Below are positions 52,418 to 60,174 of a DNA stretch of 64,000 nt, one piece after another; positions within the stretch are counted from its first letter, which is position 1; each line of letters begins with the position of its first letter. The stretch is from Streptomyces sp. NRRL F-6676 (lineage in GTDB: Bacteria; Actinomycetota; Actinomycetes; Streptomycetales; Streptomycetaceae), in assembly GCF_000725625.1 (NCBI RefSeq), contig NZ_JOHS01000011.1, forward strand, positions 62,001 through 126,000, written 5' to 3'. The notes beneath the pieces are model-generated. The model saw only the letters and a program-made list of their open reading frames with translations, had not been told where the DNA came from and did no database searches. A program made the translations under genes and the position numbers.

Positions 52418-54688
52418 TCAGCCCGCGTCCCGGTTCCGGTCACGCTCTGCAATTGCGGTGACGATGTGGGCGCGCTCGAAGCCGGTGCGGTTGACGGTCT
52501 TGCCGTTGATCCGCCGGGCCACCTGCCCGGTGCTCACCCCGTACGGCTTGAGCGCGGTGGTGAGCTGACGCGCCTTGTCGGCCGGGGCCAGCTCGCCCCA
52601 CGGCCCGTACTTCTCCGGGCGCAGTTCGGCGAGCCGGTCGACGGTGACGTCGTTCCACGGTTTGGCCTCGTCCGCCGGAACGACGGCAAGGATGTCCTCA
52701 AGCAGCGGATCGGCCACCTGGCGCCGCTCCGGGGCCTGCCCGGCGGCCAGGCCGCGCAGCGTGCCCGCGTCCGCGCGGGCCTTGCGGGCGCGCTCGCAGA
52801 TGACGTCGGCGGCGGGGTTGTCGATGTAGTAGCCGCGCACGATCTGCGGTTCGTCGGCGGCGCCGGCCAGGTAGCCGATGCCCTTGTCGGAGCGGGTGAA
52901 GGAGGTGGCCCGGATGCCGTTTTTGTACATCGAGGTACCGAGGATCATGTCGTTCTCGATCTGGCCCATGACCCGCAGGCAGTACCGGGTACCGACGTTC
53001 GCGCTGATCGCGGTGGGCAGCGACTCCTTGTCCGGGCGCTGCGTGGCCAGCAGCAGGATCACCCCCAGGGCCCGGCCGCGCTTGATGATGGCCGTGCACA
53101 GCGCTCCGGCTTCCTTGCCGTACTTCTCGTGCGCGAACAGCTCCTGGCACTCGTCAATGGCGAGCACGAGCGGGTGCAGTCCGAGCGAGCGGTTGGCAGC
53201 CAGGGCGGGGGTGACCTTGTTCTCCGGGCACTTGTCCTTGGGCAGGGAGCTGATGACCTTGGCCCGGCGCTCCAGGTCCTTGTGCACGTAGCGGATGGAG
53301 TCCAGCGCGGCGGCGGCCGTCTCGTCGTCGGGCCCGGAACCGTAGTCGGCGGCCACCTTTTTCAGCGGCGCCAGGTCACCGGTGCCCTTCAGCTCCCACA
53401 CCAGCAGCTCCGCCAGGACGTCCAGGGCGGCGGCCAGCAGCGGGGTACGCAGGGAGAACGTCTTGCCCATGCCGGGCATGGCGCCGATCAGCACGTTGTC
53501 GTACATCAGCGTTAGGTCGACGTTCCGGCCACGCTGATCGGTACCGAACGGCAGCGGCTTGAACAGCGACGCCGACCCCGAACGCGCCAGCGGCCAGGCA
53601 GGGGAGGGCACCTTGTTCAGGGCCCGGTCCCCCACCCACAGCACCATCCGACCCGCGTGCTCCTCCGGGACCGGCTCCGGCCACACGCAGCCCAGCGGAC
53701 GGCGCAGACCGGACGCCAGCTTCTCCCGCCGGTCGAGGATGTCCGGGACGGTGACCCCGTACGGGAGGTCAACATCAGCGCGCCAGCCGGGGCCGTCACG
53801 GGTGATCGGCGCGGGGAAACGGATGCCCTCCCCGCCCTTGCCGAGCGCCTTGTTGATCTCGGCGATACCGAGCGAGCCGAGCGCGCGTTCGACAATGTTG
53901 GAGGTGAGCCGTTCCACCTCCGTGGTGACGACGGCGCGCGTGATGACGGGCTTGTCCGCCGGCGCTCCCAGGAAGCCGAACCCGGCCGTCAGCAGCGCCA
54001 GGGCCAGCACCTCCAGCCAGGCCGGGGCGAGCACGAACAGCACCAGGGCCAGCACGGGGCCGGTGATCAGGGCGAGCAGCATGACGATGCCGCGCAGCTT
54101 GACCCGGTTGTCGCGCTGCCGCGACAGCTTCAGGTACTCCTCGACGTTCTCGCGCCGCGCCGCGACCTGCCGCAACGGCTCGCCCTCGGTGTCGGCCACC
54201 CACCGCAGGGCGCCGCCCACGAACTTCGACACCCCCGCCGGAGCCCGGAATGCCAGCCGTGCGGAGTACCAGGGCAGCCGCACCGCGTGAAACGCGGTCG
54301 TGTGCCAGGCGTAGCCACCCAGCCAACCGGCCGCAGTGACGAACTCCGGCTTCGACTTCGCCCACGCGGGAATCACCGCGCGCCGCTGCCCCGACCGAAG
54401 CCGGTCCATCACTCCCGGACCGGCCGGAGCCGGACCGTCGACCATCACGGCCGACTCACCGTCCGACTCACCGTCCGACTCACCGCGCGGGTCGAAGCCG
54501 ACCGAGTCGGCCGACGGGTCGGCGTTCGGGGCGGCCGACTCGGTCGGCCGGGAGTCGGCGGCCGGGTCGGCCGACTCGCCGCGCGCCGATCGGGCCTTGT
54601 TGAGGTCGACTACCTCGGCGCCAGAGTCGGTGGCCATCTCCGCTTCGAGTCGGTTGAACAGTTCATTGTCGTCGTCGGGGTGCTTCAC
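52418..54688 (-). CDS. traB: FtsK/SpoIIIE-like DNA translocase TraB
   Basis: 756 aa. A disordered acidic N-terminus (about 1-95, with GESDGESDGESA repeats), membrane spans around 195-240 (VMLLALITGPVLALVLFVLA), Walker A GAMPGMGKTF near 402 and Walker B PLVLAIDECQELF near 506, then LATQRPDKESLPTAI. A C-terminal winged helix (GVSTGQVARRINGKTVNRTG) would read the clt repeats. Hexameric double-stranded DNA pump for conjugation. GTG at 54688 preferred; the frame is open to 54847. Confidence 0.92.
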   Translation of the reverse strand: MKHPDDDNELFNRLEAEMATDSGAEVVDLNKARSARGESADPAADSRPTESAAPNADPSADSVGFDPRGESDGESDGESAVMVDGPAPAGPGVMDRLRSGQRRAVIPAWAKSKPEFVTAAGWLGGYAWHTTAFHAVRLPWYSARLAFRAPAGVSKFVGGALRWVADTEGEPLRQVAARRENVEEYLKLSRQRDNRVKLRGIVMLLALITGPVLALVLFVLAPAWLEVLALALLTAGFGFLGAPADKPVITRAVVTTEVERLTSNIVERALGSLGIAEINKALGKGGEGIRFPAPITRDGPGWRADVDLPYGVTVPDILDRREKLASGLRRPLGCVWPEPVPEEHAGRMVLWVGDRALNKVPSPAWPLARSGSASLFKPLPFGTDQRGRNVDLTLMYDNVLIGAMPGMGKTFSLRTPLLAAALDVLAELLVWELKGTGDLAPLKKVAADYGSGPDDETAAAALDSIRYVHKDLERRAKVISSLPKDKCPENKVTPALAANRSLGLHPLVLAIDECQELFAHEKYGKEAGALCTAIIKRGRALGVILLLATQRPDKESLPTAISANVGTRYCLRVMGQIENDMILGTSMYKNGIRATSFTRSDKGIGYLAGAADEPQIVRGYYIDNPAADVICERARKARADAGTLRGLAAGQAPERRQVADPLLEDILAVVPADEAKPWNDVTVDRLAELRPEKYGPWGELAPADKARQLTTALKPYGVSTGQVARRINGKTVNRTGFERAHIVTAIAERDRNRDAG

Positions 54689-54714
54689 TGAGGGTCCCTT
54701 CCAATGGGAGGAAA

Positions 54715-54761
54715 GGCGGGGTCCGTCCGGCGCTGTGGAAGGTGAGCGGACGGACCCCGCC
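54715..54761. promoter_or_regulatory. leader hairpin upstream of traB
   Basis: GGCGGGGTCCGTCCG and CGGACGGACCCCGCC, 15-bp perfect arms with a 17-nt loop, 27 bp from the traB start. A second hairpin (GGCGAGCC-ATAG-GGCTCGCC, 54787-54806) follows directly upstream. Terminator or attenuator between the RRQRL gene and traB. Confidence 0.65.
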
Positions 54762-54815
54762 GGGAGAACGGGGCGAGTAGGCGCCGGGCGAGCCATAGGG
54801 CTCGCCGTGGCACCC

Positions 54816-55199
54816 TCAAGCGGCGCGCTGTTCCTCGTAGTTGGCACAGCTCACGCAGGTGCCGAGCACGGTTGGGATGACGTATCCGGCGTCCCGGTGG
54901 CACTGCGGGCAGGTGCGGCGGGCGCTGTTGGCAGCGGCGAGCGCGGCCCACCGGCCCGGCGTCATCGGACGCACGGGCAGGGCCAGGTCGGCGCGGTACA
55001 GATACGCGGTGAGCGGGCCGCGCCGGCGGCGCGGTCGCAGGAGCTGCGCGGCGATTTCCTGCCCGCCGGGGCGCAGTCCGCGGGCGCGCAGTTGTCGACG
55101 GGTCGCCAACCCGTCGGGCGCGAGTTTCCACGGGTAGGTGGGCAGGCCGAAGCGCTCGCCGGTCGGGTCGTAGCAGTCGGCGAGCGTCAGCCGCGTCAC
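54816..55199 (-). CDS. RRQRL motif-containing zinc-binding protein
   Basis: 127 aa. GLATRRQLRARGLRPGGQEI is the RRQxL signature and CPQCHRDAGYVIPTVLGTCVSC the C-terminal four-Cys zinc site. Found next to traB in most AICEs; role unknown. GTG at 55199 overlaps the diguanylate cyclase stop by four bases. Confidence 0.85.
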   Translation of the reverse strand: MTRLTLADCYDPTGERFGLPTYPWKLAPDGLATRRQLRARGLRPGGQEIAAQLLRPRRRRGPLTAYLYRADLALPVRPMTPGRWAALAAANSARRTCPQCHRDAGYVIPTVLGTCVSCANYEEQRAA

Positions 55200-55843
55200 G
55201 CCGGGACCGCGCCGACGGGGGAGTCGGTGCGGGCTCCGTGGCGGCCGGCGCGGCGCCCGGCCAGGGTGGCGAACAGCCGACTCATGCCGGCGCGGCGGGC
55301 GCCAGTGCGGGACTGCTTCGCCGCGTACATCGCTTCGTCCGCGCGGCGCAGCAGGGCAGGCAGTTGCTCGCCGGGGAAGTCGGCGGCGCGGACCCACCCG
55401 AGCGAGACCGTGGTGCGGACGGCGGGGTCCTGGCCGTCGACCGGCCGGGCGAGCACCGCATGCAGGACGGCGAGCGTGTCAGCGGCGGTGCCGTCATCGA
55501 GCAGGACGGCGGCGAACTCATCCCCTCCGAGCCGTCCGGCCACCCCGGTGCGGCCCACGTGGTGGGCGAGCCGGTGCGCGGTCGCTTGTAGCAGCGCGTC
55601 CCCGACGGCGTGGCCGAACGTGTCGTTGATGTATTTGAAGCGGTCGACGTCCGCGAGGATGACGACGGCGCGCGGGTCGCGCAGCAGGGCGGTGGCGCGG
55701 CGAGTGAAGCCGTCGCGGGTTCGCAGCCCGGTGAGCGGGTCCCGGCGCGCGGTGTTCAGGCAGCGATGCAGCCACCGCACGTGTGCGAGCCAACCGGCGG
55801 CCAGTGGCAGCGTGGCCAGCAGGAGAGTGGCGAGCGTGCTCAT
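55196..55843 (-). CDS. GGDEF-domain diguanylate cyclase
   Basis: 215 aa: one N-terminal membrane span (TLLLATLPLAAGWLAHV) then a complete GGDEF domain, DPLTGLRTRDGFTRR, ILADVDRFKYINDTFGH and the active site RLGGDEFAAVL (GGDEF at 106-110). No I-site RxxD precedes it, so product inhibition is unlikely. Predicted to make c-di-GMP at the membrane. Overlaps neighbours on both sides by 4 bp, so it is part of the transfer operon and not a passenger. Confidence 0.9.
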   Translation of the reverse strand: MSTLATLLLATLPLAAGWLAHVRWLHRCLNTARRDPLTGLRTRDGFTRRATALLRDPRAVVILADVDRFKYINDTFGHAVGDALLQATAHRLAHHVGRTGVAGRLGGDEFAAVLLDDGTAADTLAVLHAVLARPVDGQDPAVRTTVSLGWVRAADFPGEQLPALLRRADEAMYAAKQSRTGARRAGMSRLFATLAGRRAGRHGARTDSPVGAVPA

Positions 55844-56889
55844 GCGGCCACCTCCGCAACCTCGCGCTCCGGAGCCGTCTCCGGGCCGTCGACACCGGCC
55901 GTGGGCGCGGGGTCGGAGCCCGGGCCGGTGTCGGCGCGGTCGGCCTTGAGCGTGTCGCGCAGTCGACGGGCGTTGGCCTGCGACACGTGCAGCGTGGTCC
56001 GCAGCCGCTCAGCGGTCACGTCCGCGTCCGCCCAATCGGCGGTGAGCGTGCGAGCCTCGCGCAACGTGTCCTCGAACGTGCGCTGCGTCTTGCCCGCGCT
56101 CTTGCCCCTGCCGGTCGGACGACGACGCGGGCGCGGCTTCGACTCCTCGGTCGACGGCGTCGGCTCGACCGGGGGCACTGGGGGAGCGTCCACCGGGGCC
56201 GACTGGGAAGCGGCCGGGGTGCTGACGTCGACGGGGGCCAGCTCACCCATGCGGAGCATTACGCGCTCGCGCCGCGGTGTCTTCCACCGCCACAGCGGGC
56301 CGAACTGCTCGCGCAGCTCCGCCCGGGCCAGTAGCCGTTCCCGCTCGCAGGCGAGCGCGACGCCGTAGGAGGTGACCTCCCACAGTGTCATGCGCCGCCA
56401 CAGCGCGAACGTCGACACCGGGGCCAGCAGCCACCGGGAGCGGCGGATCTTCTCCATCCGCCGGCCGGTGGCGGCACCGATGCGGACGGCGTAGACGTGC
56501 GCGCCGATCTCGGAGAAGACAACCCACAGCAGCGGCATCGTGCCGTGCGCCACCTTCGCCCACATGCCCTGTCCGGCCGCGACGTTCAGCCCGCACGTGA
56601 CCAGGGTCAGCGCCCACGGCACGAAACGGACCCACGTAAGCGCCATGTCCAGCCGGATCAAGAGCAAGTTGGCCACGGTGAACACCGGAATGGCCACGTC
56701 GATACCGACAGGCAGCATCCAGGGCTCAGCGAACCCCCACCGCGCCGCCGCAGCCGACACCGCGTCGAACGACGACACCAGCCCCAACGCCCCGACGCCG
56801 GCCGCAGCCAGCGCCCCGAGCCCGGCAAGTCCCATTTCCGGGCGGGTCAACGGCGGCACAGCCGCCCGCTCGATGTCCGCAGTCCTCAT
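55840..56889 (-). CDS. DUF2637 membrane protein (Spd-like)
   Basis: 349 aa. Four membrane spans in the first 150 residues (LAGLGALAAAGVGALGLVSS; PVGIDVAIPVFTVANLLLIR; WALTLVTCGLNVAAG; MPLLWVVFSEIGAHVYAVRI) make up DUF2637, found with traB in AICEs and some plasmids. The C-terminal half is disordered then ends in a putative HTH-like helical region (VTAERLRTTLHVSQANARRL RDTL). Likely a membrane partner of TraB or intramycelial spread protein. Confidence 0.85.
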   Translation of the reverse strand: MRTADIERAAVPPLTRPEMGLAGLGALAAAGVGALGLVSSFDAVSAAAARWGFAEPWMLPVGIDVAIPVFTVANLLLIRLDMALTWVRFVPWALTLVTCGLNVAAGQGMWAKVAHGTMPLLWVVFSEIGAHVYAVRIGAATGRRMEKIRRSRWLLAPVSTFALWRRMTLWEVTSYGVALACERERLLARAELREQFGPLWRWKTPRRERVMLRMGELAPVDVSTPAASQSAPVDAPPVPPVEPTPSTEESKPRPRRRPTGRGKSAGKTQRTFEDTLREARTLTADWADADVTAERLRTTLHVSQANARRLRDTLKADRADTGPGSDPAPTAGVDGPETAPEREVAEVAA

Positions 56890-57155
56890 GCGGCACCGCC
56901 CCGCGGGGCCGCAGCCCGGTTGGCGAGCGCGCGCCGCGCGGACAGCACCCGGCGCCGGGCCCGGCGCAGCCGGCGCGCGTCCACCTCGGACGGGGCCCGG
57001 TCCATCGTGACGATCTGCGCGTCGAGCAGCTCGACGCCGGCCAGGATCACCGGCATCTCCCGCTCGATGGCATCCAACTCCGCGGCCGTCGGCTCGCGGT
57101 CGATACCGTCAACGGCCACCGAAGCAGCCATCTGACGTGCGAAGATTTCCGACAT
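56886..57155 (-). CDS. DUF6284-like small protein
   Basis: 89 aa. DREPTAAELDAIEREMPVIL is the recognisable signature of this AICE family, followed by LAGVELLDAQIVTMDRAPSE and a basic helix (RRLRRARRRVLSARRALANR). Probably cytosolic. The ATG at 57155 follows GAGAGGAAC; overlap of 4 bp with DUF2637. Function unknown. Confidence 0.8.
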   Translation of the reverse strand: MSEIFARQMAASVAVDGIDREPTAAELDAIEREMPVILAGVELLDAQIVTMDRAPSEVDARRLRRARRRVLSARRALANRAAAPRGGAA

Positions 57156-57195
57156 GGGTCGTGGTTCCTCTCGCAAGGTGGCAACGGCCCGAACA

Positions 57196-57225
57196 GCGGT
57201 CCCGGTGTTGCTGCACCGGGACCGC
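57196..57225. terminator. hairpin upstream of the DUF6284-like gene
   Basis: GCGGTCCCGGTG-TTGCTG-CACCGGGACCGC, 12-bp perfect stem, 41-70 bp before the DUF6284-like start. One in a series of strong intercistronic hairpins. Confidence 0.65.
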
Positions 57226-57285
57226 GCACCGTTGGAGTGAGGCCGCGCGGTGACGCGCGGTGTGACCGCGGGGAAGCGGTCGAAG

Positions 57286-57328
57286 CGCCCCGGCCGGGAG
57301 TCGAACCCGGCCTGCGACCATCGGGGCG
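57286..57328 (-). ncRNA. tRNA-like element (acceptor stem plus T arm only)
   Basis: Minus strand, 43 nt: CGCCCCG, an 11-nt bridge, a canonical T arm CCGGG-TTCGACT-CCCGG, one C, then CGGGGCG. The 5' and 3' seven-mers pair perfectly. The D and anticodon arms are absent and no full tRNA can be fitted around it. It sits between the 24-aa ORF and the DUF6284-like gene. Confidence 0.45.
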
Positions 57329-57345
57329 GTAGAACCAGCGGCCGT

Positions 57346-57420
57346 TCAGGCCGCGTGCGGGTGCGGACGGGGCGGACGAACGGGCAGCGGCGGCTTGGTG
57401 CGCTCGTGCTCGGCAGCCAT
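57346..57420 (-). CDS. 24-aa Pro/His-rich peptide
   Basis: Reads MAAEHERTKPPLPVRPPRPH then PHAA. The start overlaps the upstream stop as TGATG, which supports translation by coupling. No family recognised. Could also be a leader feature of the tRNA-like/hairpin region that follows. Confidence 0.45.
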   Translation of the reverse strand: MAAEHERTKPPLPVRPPRPHPHAA

Positions 57421-57536
57421 CAACGGCCGCCCCGGGCACGGGCGTTGTCCTCGCTGCGCTTGTTCGCCTCAGCCGCCTTACGGGCCAACTCCGCCCGCTC
57501 GGCGTCTGTCAGACTGGTGACCACAGGTGCCTCCAT
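57420..57536 (-). CDS. 38-aa charged helical peptide
   Basis: VVTSLTDAERAELARKAAEA then NKRSEDNARARGGR, strongly helical and charged; matches a type of tiny protein seen in AICEs. No clear RBS at the ATG at 57536; an in-frame ATG at 57644 gives 74 aa but falls in the hairpin at 57615-57662. Start therefore uncertain. Confidence 0.5.
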   Translation of the reverse strand: MEAPVVTSLTDAERAELARKAAEANKRSEDNARARGGR

Positions 57537-57614
57537 CTCAGGTGCCTGTACCGCGCCGTCCGGAGTTGCCTCTCCGGGCGGCGCTCTCGTGTGGAACCCC
57601 TTCGGCTCCCCGCG

Positions 57615-57662
57615 CTCCCACCCGTACGCCTTTGTGCGGTGCATGGGGCGGACGGGTGGGAG
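57615..57662. promoter_or_regulatory. leader hairpin with conserved flank, copy A
   Basis: CTCCCACCCGT and ACGGGTGGGAG (11-bp arms, 26-nt loop) followed by AGGCAGCCGACGC. A related structure with flank AGGCAGCCGGCGC is at 58441-58486. Confidence 0.55.
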
Positions 57663-57679
57663 AGGCAGCCGACGCGGTT

Positions 57680-58066
57680 TCAGGCGGCGTGGTCGTGCAT
57701 CTGTTGCGGAGTCCAGGGCAGCGGCAGTTCGTCTCCCGCGTGGCGCGGGACTACGTGCACGTGCAGGTGGAACACGGTCTGTGTGGCCACGGCGCCCTTG
57801 GACGTGATGACGTTCGCGGCGGGCAGCGCCCCGGCCAGCAGCGCGGCGCATGCCATCGTGCGGGCGGATACCGCCGGGTCCTGTCCCACGTCGTTGACGT
57901 GAGTGTGCGGGATGACCAGCACGTGCCCCGGCGTGACCGGGGCCAGCGGGCGGATGGCGACGACGTCGTCCCACCGCCGTACCAGGTCCGCCGGGGCACT
58001 GCCGGCGACGATCGCGCAGAACACGCAGGGACCCTCTACGGCCGCCGAATCGGGCGCGCTCACCAC
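57680..58066 (-). CDS. HIT-family hydrolase
   Basis: 128 aa. The HIT motif HLHVHVVPR is near 100, preceded by PLAPVTPGHVLVIPHTHVND and a zinc-like CVFCAIVAG at the N-terminus. Family members hydrolyse nucleotide-phosphoryl bonds (dinucleotide or AMP-conjugate substrates). GTG at 58066, overlapping the coiled-coil gene by 7 bp. HIT genes are frequent in AICEs beside the GntR-NUDIX/XRE control region. Confidence 0.9.
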   Translation of the reverse strand: MVSAPDSAAVEGPCVFCAIVAGSAPADLVRRWDDVVAIRPLAPVTPGHVLVIPHTHVNDVGQDPAVSARTMACAALLAGALPAANVITSKGAVATQTVFHLHVHVVPRHAGDELPLPWTPQQMHDHAA

Positions 58067-58389
58067 GGCAGCCCCTTGAAGGCTCGCTCCCGCATCTCCT
58101 CCATCTGCGCTCGCTCCCGCTCCTGCCGCTCCCGGGCCCAGCGCTCCTTCGTCTCGCGCCGCTCCGCCTCCCGTGCGCGCCGCTCGGCTTCCTTCTTCGC
58201 TTCTCGCTTGCGCTGTTCAGCTTCCTGCTTGGCCAGGGCGTAAGTGGTCTTGAACGCCTCATCGGAGCGGGTCTGCCAGTGCTGCTCGCTGTCCTTCATG
58301 CCCCACTTGCGGGCCCGGTCGGCCGCTTCCATGTCGGCCCGGCAGGCGCGGGCCGCCTCTGCGGAATTGCTGAACGTGCGACGGAACAT
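58060..58389 (-). CDS. coiled-coil hypothetical protein
   Basis: 109 aa, almost wholly charged helix: QEAEQRKREAKKEAERRARE then ERRETKERWARERQERERAQ in the middle, with a hydrophobic-poor N-terminus (RTFSNSAEAARACRADMEAA). No family function recognised. First clear gene of the leftward operon; the ATG at 58389 is preceded by GGAGG. About 430 bp of leader separate it from the promoter. Confidence 0.75.
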   Translation of the reverse strand: MFRRTFSNSAEAARACRADMEAADRARKWGMKDSEQHWQTRSDEAFKTTYALAKQEAEQRKREAKKEAERRAREAERRETKERWARERQERERAQMEEMRERAFKGLPW

Positions 58390-58818
58390 CGTGTGTCCTC
58401 CTGAGCTGGTGTGTTCGGGACTGTCCCGACTCCCCGCACCCCCGCCCGTACGGCCTCACGCTCACAGCGCGGGACGGACGGGCGGGAGAGGCAGCCGGCG
58501 CAGCATCAGCGCTGCGAAGCCAGAGGTGGACCGAAGTGCTGCACAGGCGCCGACGGCCGGTCCGTACCGGCGGCGCCTTGGGTCTTCGTCGTATGCACAT
58601 GGGGTCTCTCATTGCGTGAGAGCGGAGGTGAACAGGTCTCCTTCGGGAACACGAGCTCCCGTTTCAGGCGTGTGGAGATGTGACCTTTCGGTCTAAGCCC
58701 TCCCGAGTGCAAAGGGTCGGGTGCGCCCTCGGCCCGCTCTGTCCCGGGCCCCTTGGCGCTGCGTTCGTGAACGCGGCGCCCGTTGATGCACACGACAGCC
58801 CGGACGCGAGTCCGTTAA
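58390..58818 (-). other. long leader of the AICE operon; no gene called
   Basis: Contains hairpin copy B (58441-58486) and an inverted repeat GGCGCTGCGTTCGTGAACGC with GGCGCC near 58755-58780. An open frame at 58506-58793 (GTG start, 95 codons) is possible but lacks an RBS and has unbiased third positions, so it is not annotated. Confidence 0.5.
58441..58486. promoter_or_regulatory. leader hairpin with conserved flank, copy B
   Basis: CCCGCCCGT and ACGGGCGGG (9-bp arms) followed by AGAGGCAGCCGGCGC; partner of copy A at 57615-57662. Confidence 0.55.
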
Positions 58819-58862
58819 CTGGTGCGCACCAGTAGATTGCATCTGGTGCGCGCCAGAGTCAA
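58819..58862 (-). promoter_or_regulatory. AICE main leftward promoter with two operators
   Basis: Minus strand: -35 TTGACT (58862-58857), 17 bp, -10 CAATCT (58839-58834). The palindrome CTGGTGCGCGCCAG (58843-58856) fills the spacer, and CTGGTGCGCACCAG (58819-58832) covers the start site region. The same TGGTGCGTACCA sits before the GntR-NUDIX gene, so that protein is the likely repressor. Confidence 0.75.
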
Positions 58863-59043
58863 GGTGGTTCGCCGAATCGGGAGGCGTTCACCCTGCTGCG
58901 GTGCCTCTCCAGAAGACCTCTCGGAGGGGGCCGGTCGGTAGCCAACAAGGCTTAACTTCGGTCCTGTTAAGGCCTGTTGACCTGCGGCAATGTGCGGCAT
59001 GCTGAGAGGGTCAGTGAAGGCACCCACCGCCGGACGGTGATCT

Positions 59044-60174
59044 GTGAGCGCAGGACTTCGAGGCGCGCGGACGGCGCGCGGCTGGTCTCAGGAGCGGTTG
59101 GTTCGTGAGATCGAGCGGTACGCGCGGCAGAACGTCACGGGCGTCGCGTCGACCGCGAGTTTGCGGGTGTACGTGTCCGAGTGGGAGAACGGCAAGCGCA
59201 CCCTGTCGGACCGCTACGCGGCCATCCTGCGGAAACTGCTCGGGGTCACCGATGCGGAGCTGAGGGATAGCGGCCCAGCGCCGGCGGTCCCGTCGGCCGA
59301 CGGATACGACGAACTGCTCAGCCGGATCGATGCGGCCGGCAGCGTCGGGGCGCCCATGGTCAAGGCGTTCAACGACCAGACCGAGCTACTGCGCACGATG
59401 GACCGGCAGATGGGTGCGGCCGGTCTGGTCGACCAGATGACGGGCCACCTTGCCGCGCTGGAAGACGCACTCAACTTCGCCGTGCTGCCCGCCGCGCGTC
59501 AGCCCGTGGCGCTCGCCCTCGCGGGCGCGTCGACCCTCGCGGCGTGGCAGGCAATCGACTCGGGGGCGGTCGAAAGAGCGTGGCGGCACTACGAACTGGC
59601 CAAGCGGGCGGCGCGCGATGCTGAGGCTCCCATGTACCTCGCGCACGCCATGGCGGAACAGGCGTACGTGCTCTGTGAGGCGGGTCGGCCGGCGCTCGGG
59701 GTCGACCTGGTCCGCGACGCGCAGCGCACTGTCGGCCGGTCCGGCTCCGCTCGGCTCCGGGCGTGGCTGTACGCGGCGGAAGCGGAGATGTGCGCGTACG
59801 CCGGCATGCCGGACGACTGTCGGCGCGCACTCGACGCCGCCATGAACACGATCCCGCCGGGCCCGGAGGACCGGGACCCCGACATGCTGAGCATCTTCCT
59901 GAACGGCGTCCACCTCACCCGATGGCAGGGCAACGTGCTCGCCTTGCTCGGCGACGTTGACGCGGTCACGAGCCTGTACGGGGCGCTGGAAGCCATGGAC
60001 CCCACCTTCGTGCGGGCCCGGGCCGGTCTGCACACGGACCTGGCGCACGCGCACCTGACGCGAGCCGAGTACGACGACGCGCACACCCACTTGCGGCAGG
60101 CGCGACTGTTGGCGAGCCGCACCGGTTCGGTGCGGCAGCGCCGTCGCGTCGACATGCTCAGCGCGCGGTTGTGA
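59044..60174 (+). CDS. XRE-family regulator with TPR-like C-terminal region
   Basis: 376 aa, GTG start. N-terminal HTH (LRGARTARGWSQERLVREIE; VYVSEWENGKRTLSDRYAAI) followed by about 280 helical residues (LALAGASTLAAWQAIDSGAV; RARAGLHTDLAHAHLTRAEY) of the TPR kind found in Streptomyces peptide- or metabolite-responsive regulators. Divergent from the main operon, whose promoter is 180 bp away. Stop overlaps the 3' end of GntR-NUDIX. A near-inverted repeat (AGGCTTAAC / GTTAAGGCCT) lies in its leader at about 58950. Confidence 0.88.
   Translation: MSAGLRGARTARGWSQERLVREIERYARQNVTGVASTASLRVYVSEWENGKRTLSDRYAAILRKLLGVTDAELRDSGPAPAVPSADGYDELLSRIDAAGSVGAPMVKAFNDQTELLRTMDRQMGAAGLVDQMTGHLAALEDALNFAVLPAARQPVALALAGASTLAAWQAIDSGAVERAWRHYELAKRAARDAEAPMYLAHAMAEQAYVLCEAGRPALGVDLVRDAQRTVGRSGSARLRAWLYAAEAEMCAYAGMPDDCRRALDAAMNTIPPGPEDRDPDMLSIFLNGVHLTRWQGNVLALLGDVDAVTSLYGALEAMDPTFVRARAGLHTDLAHAHLTRAEYDDAHTHLRQARLLASRTGSVRQRRRVDMLSARL

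Noticed and set aside
57281..57360. A full tRNA gene at the TTCGACT T arm
   Set aside because: No matching 5' acceptor strand at normal distance and no anticodon arm; only a 43-nt mini fold is supported.
58506..58793. 95-codon leftward frame in the operon leader
   Set aside because: Its start would fit the promoter, but there is no RBS and codon third positions are not GC-biased; left as leader.
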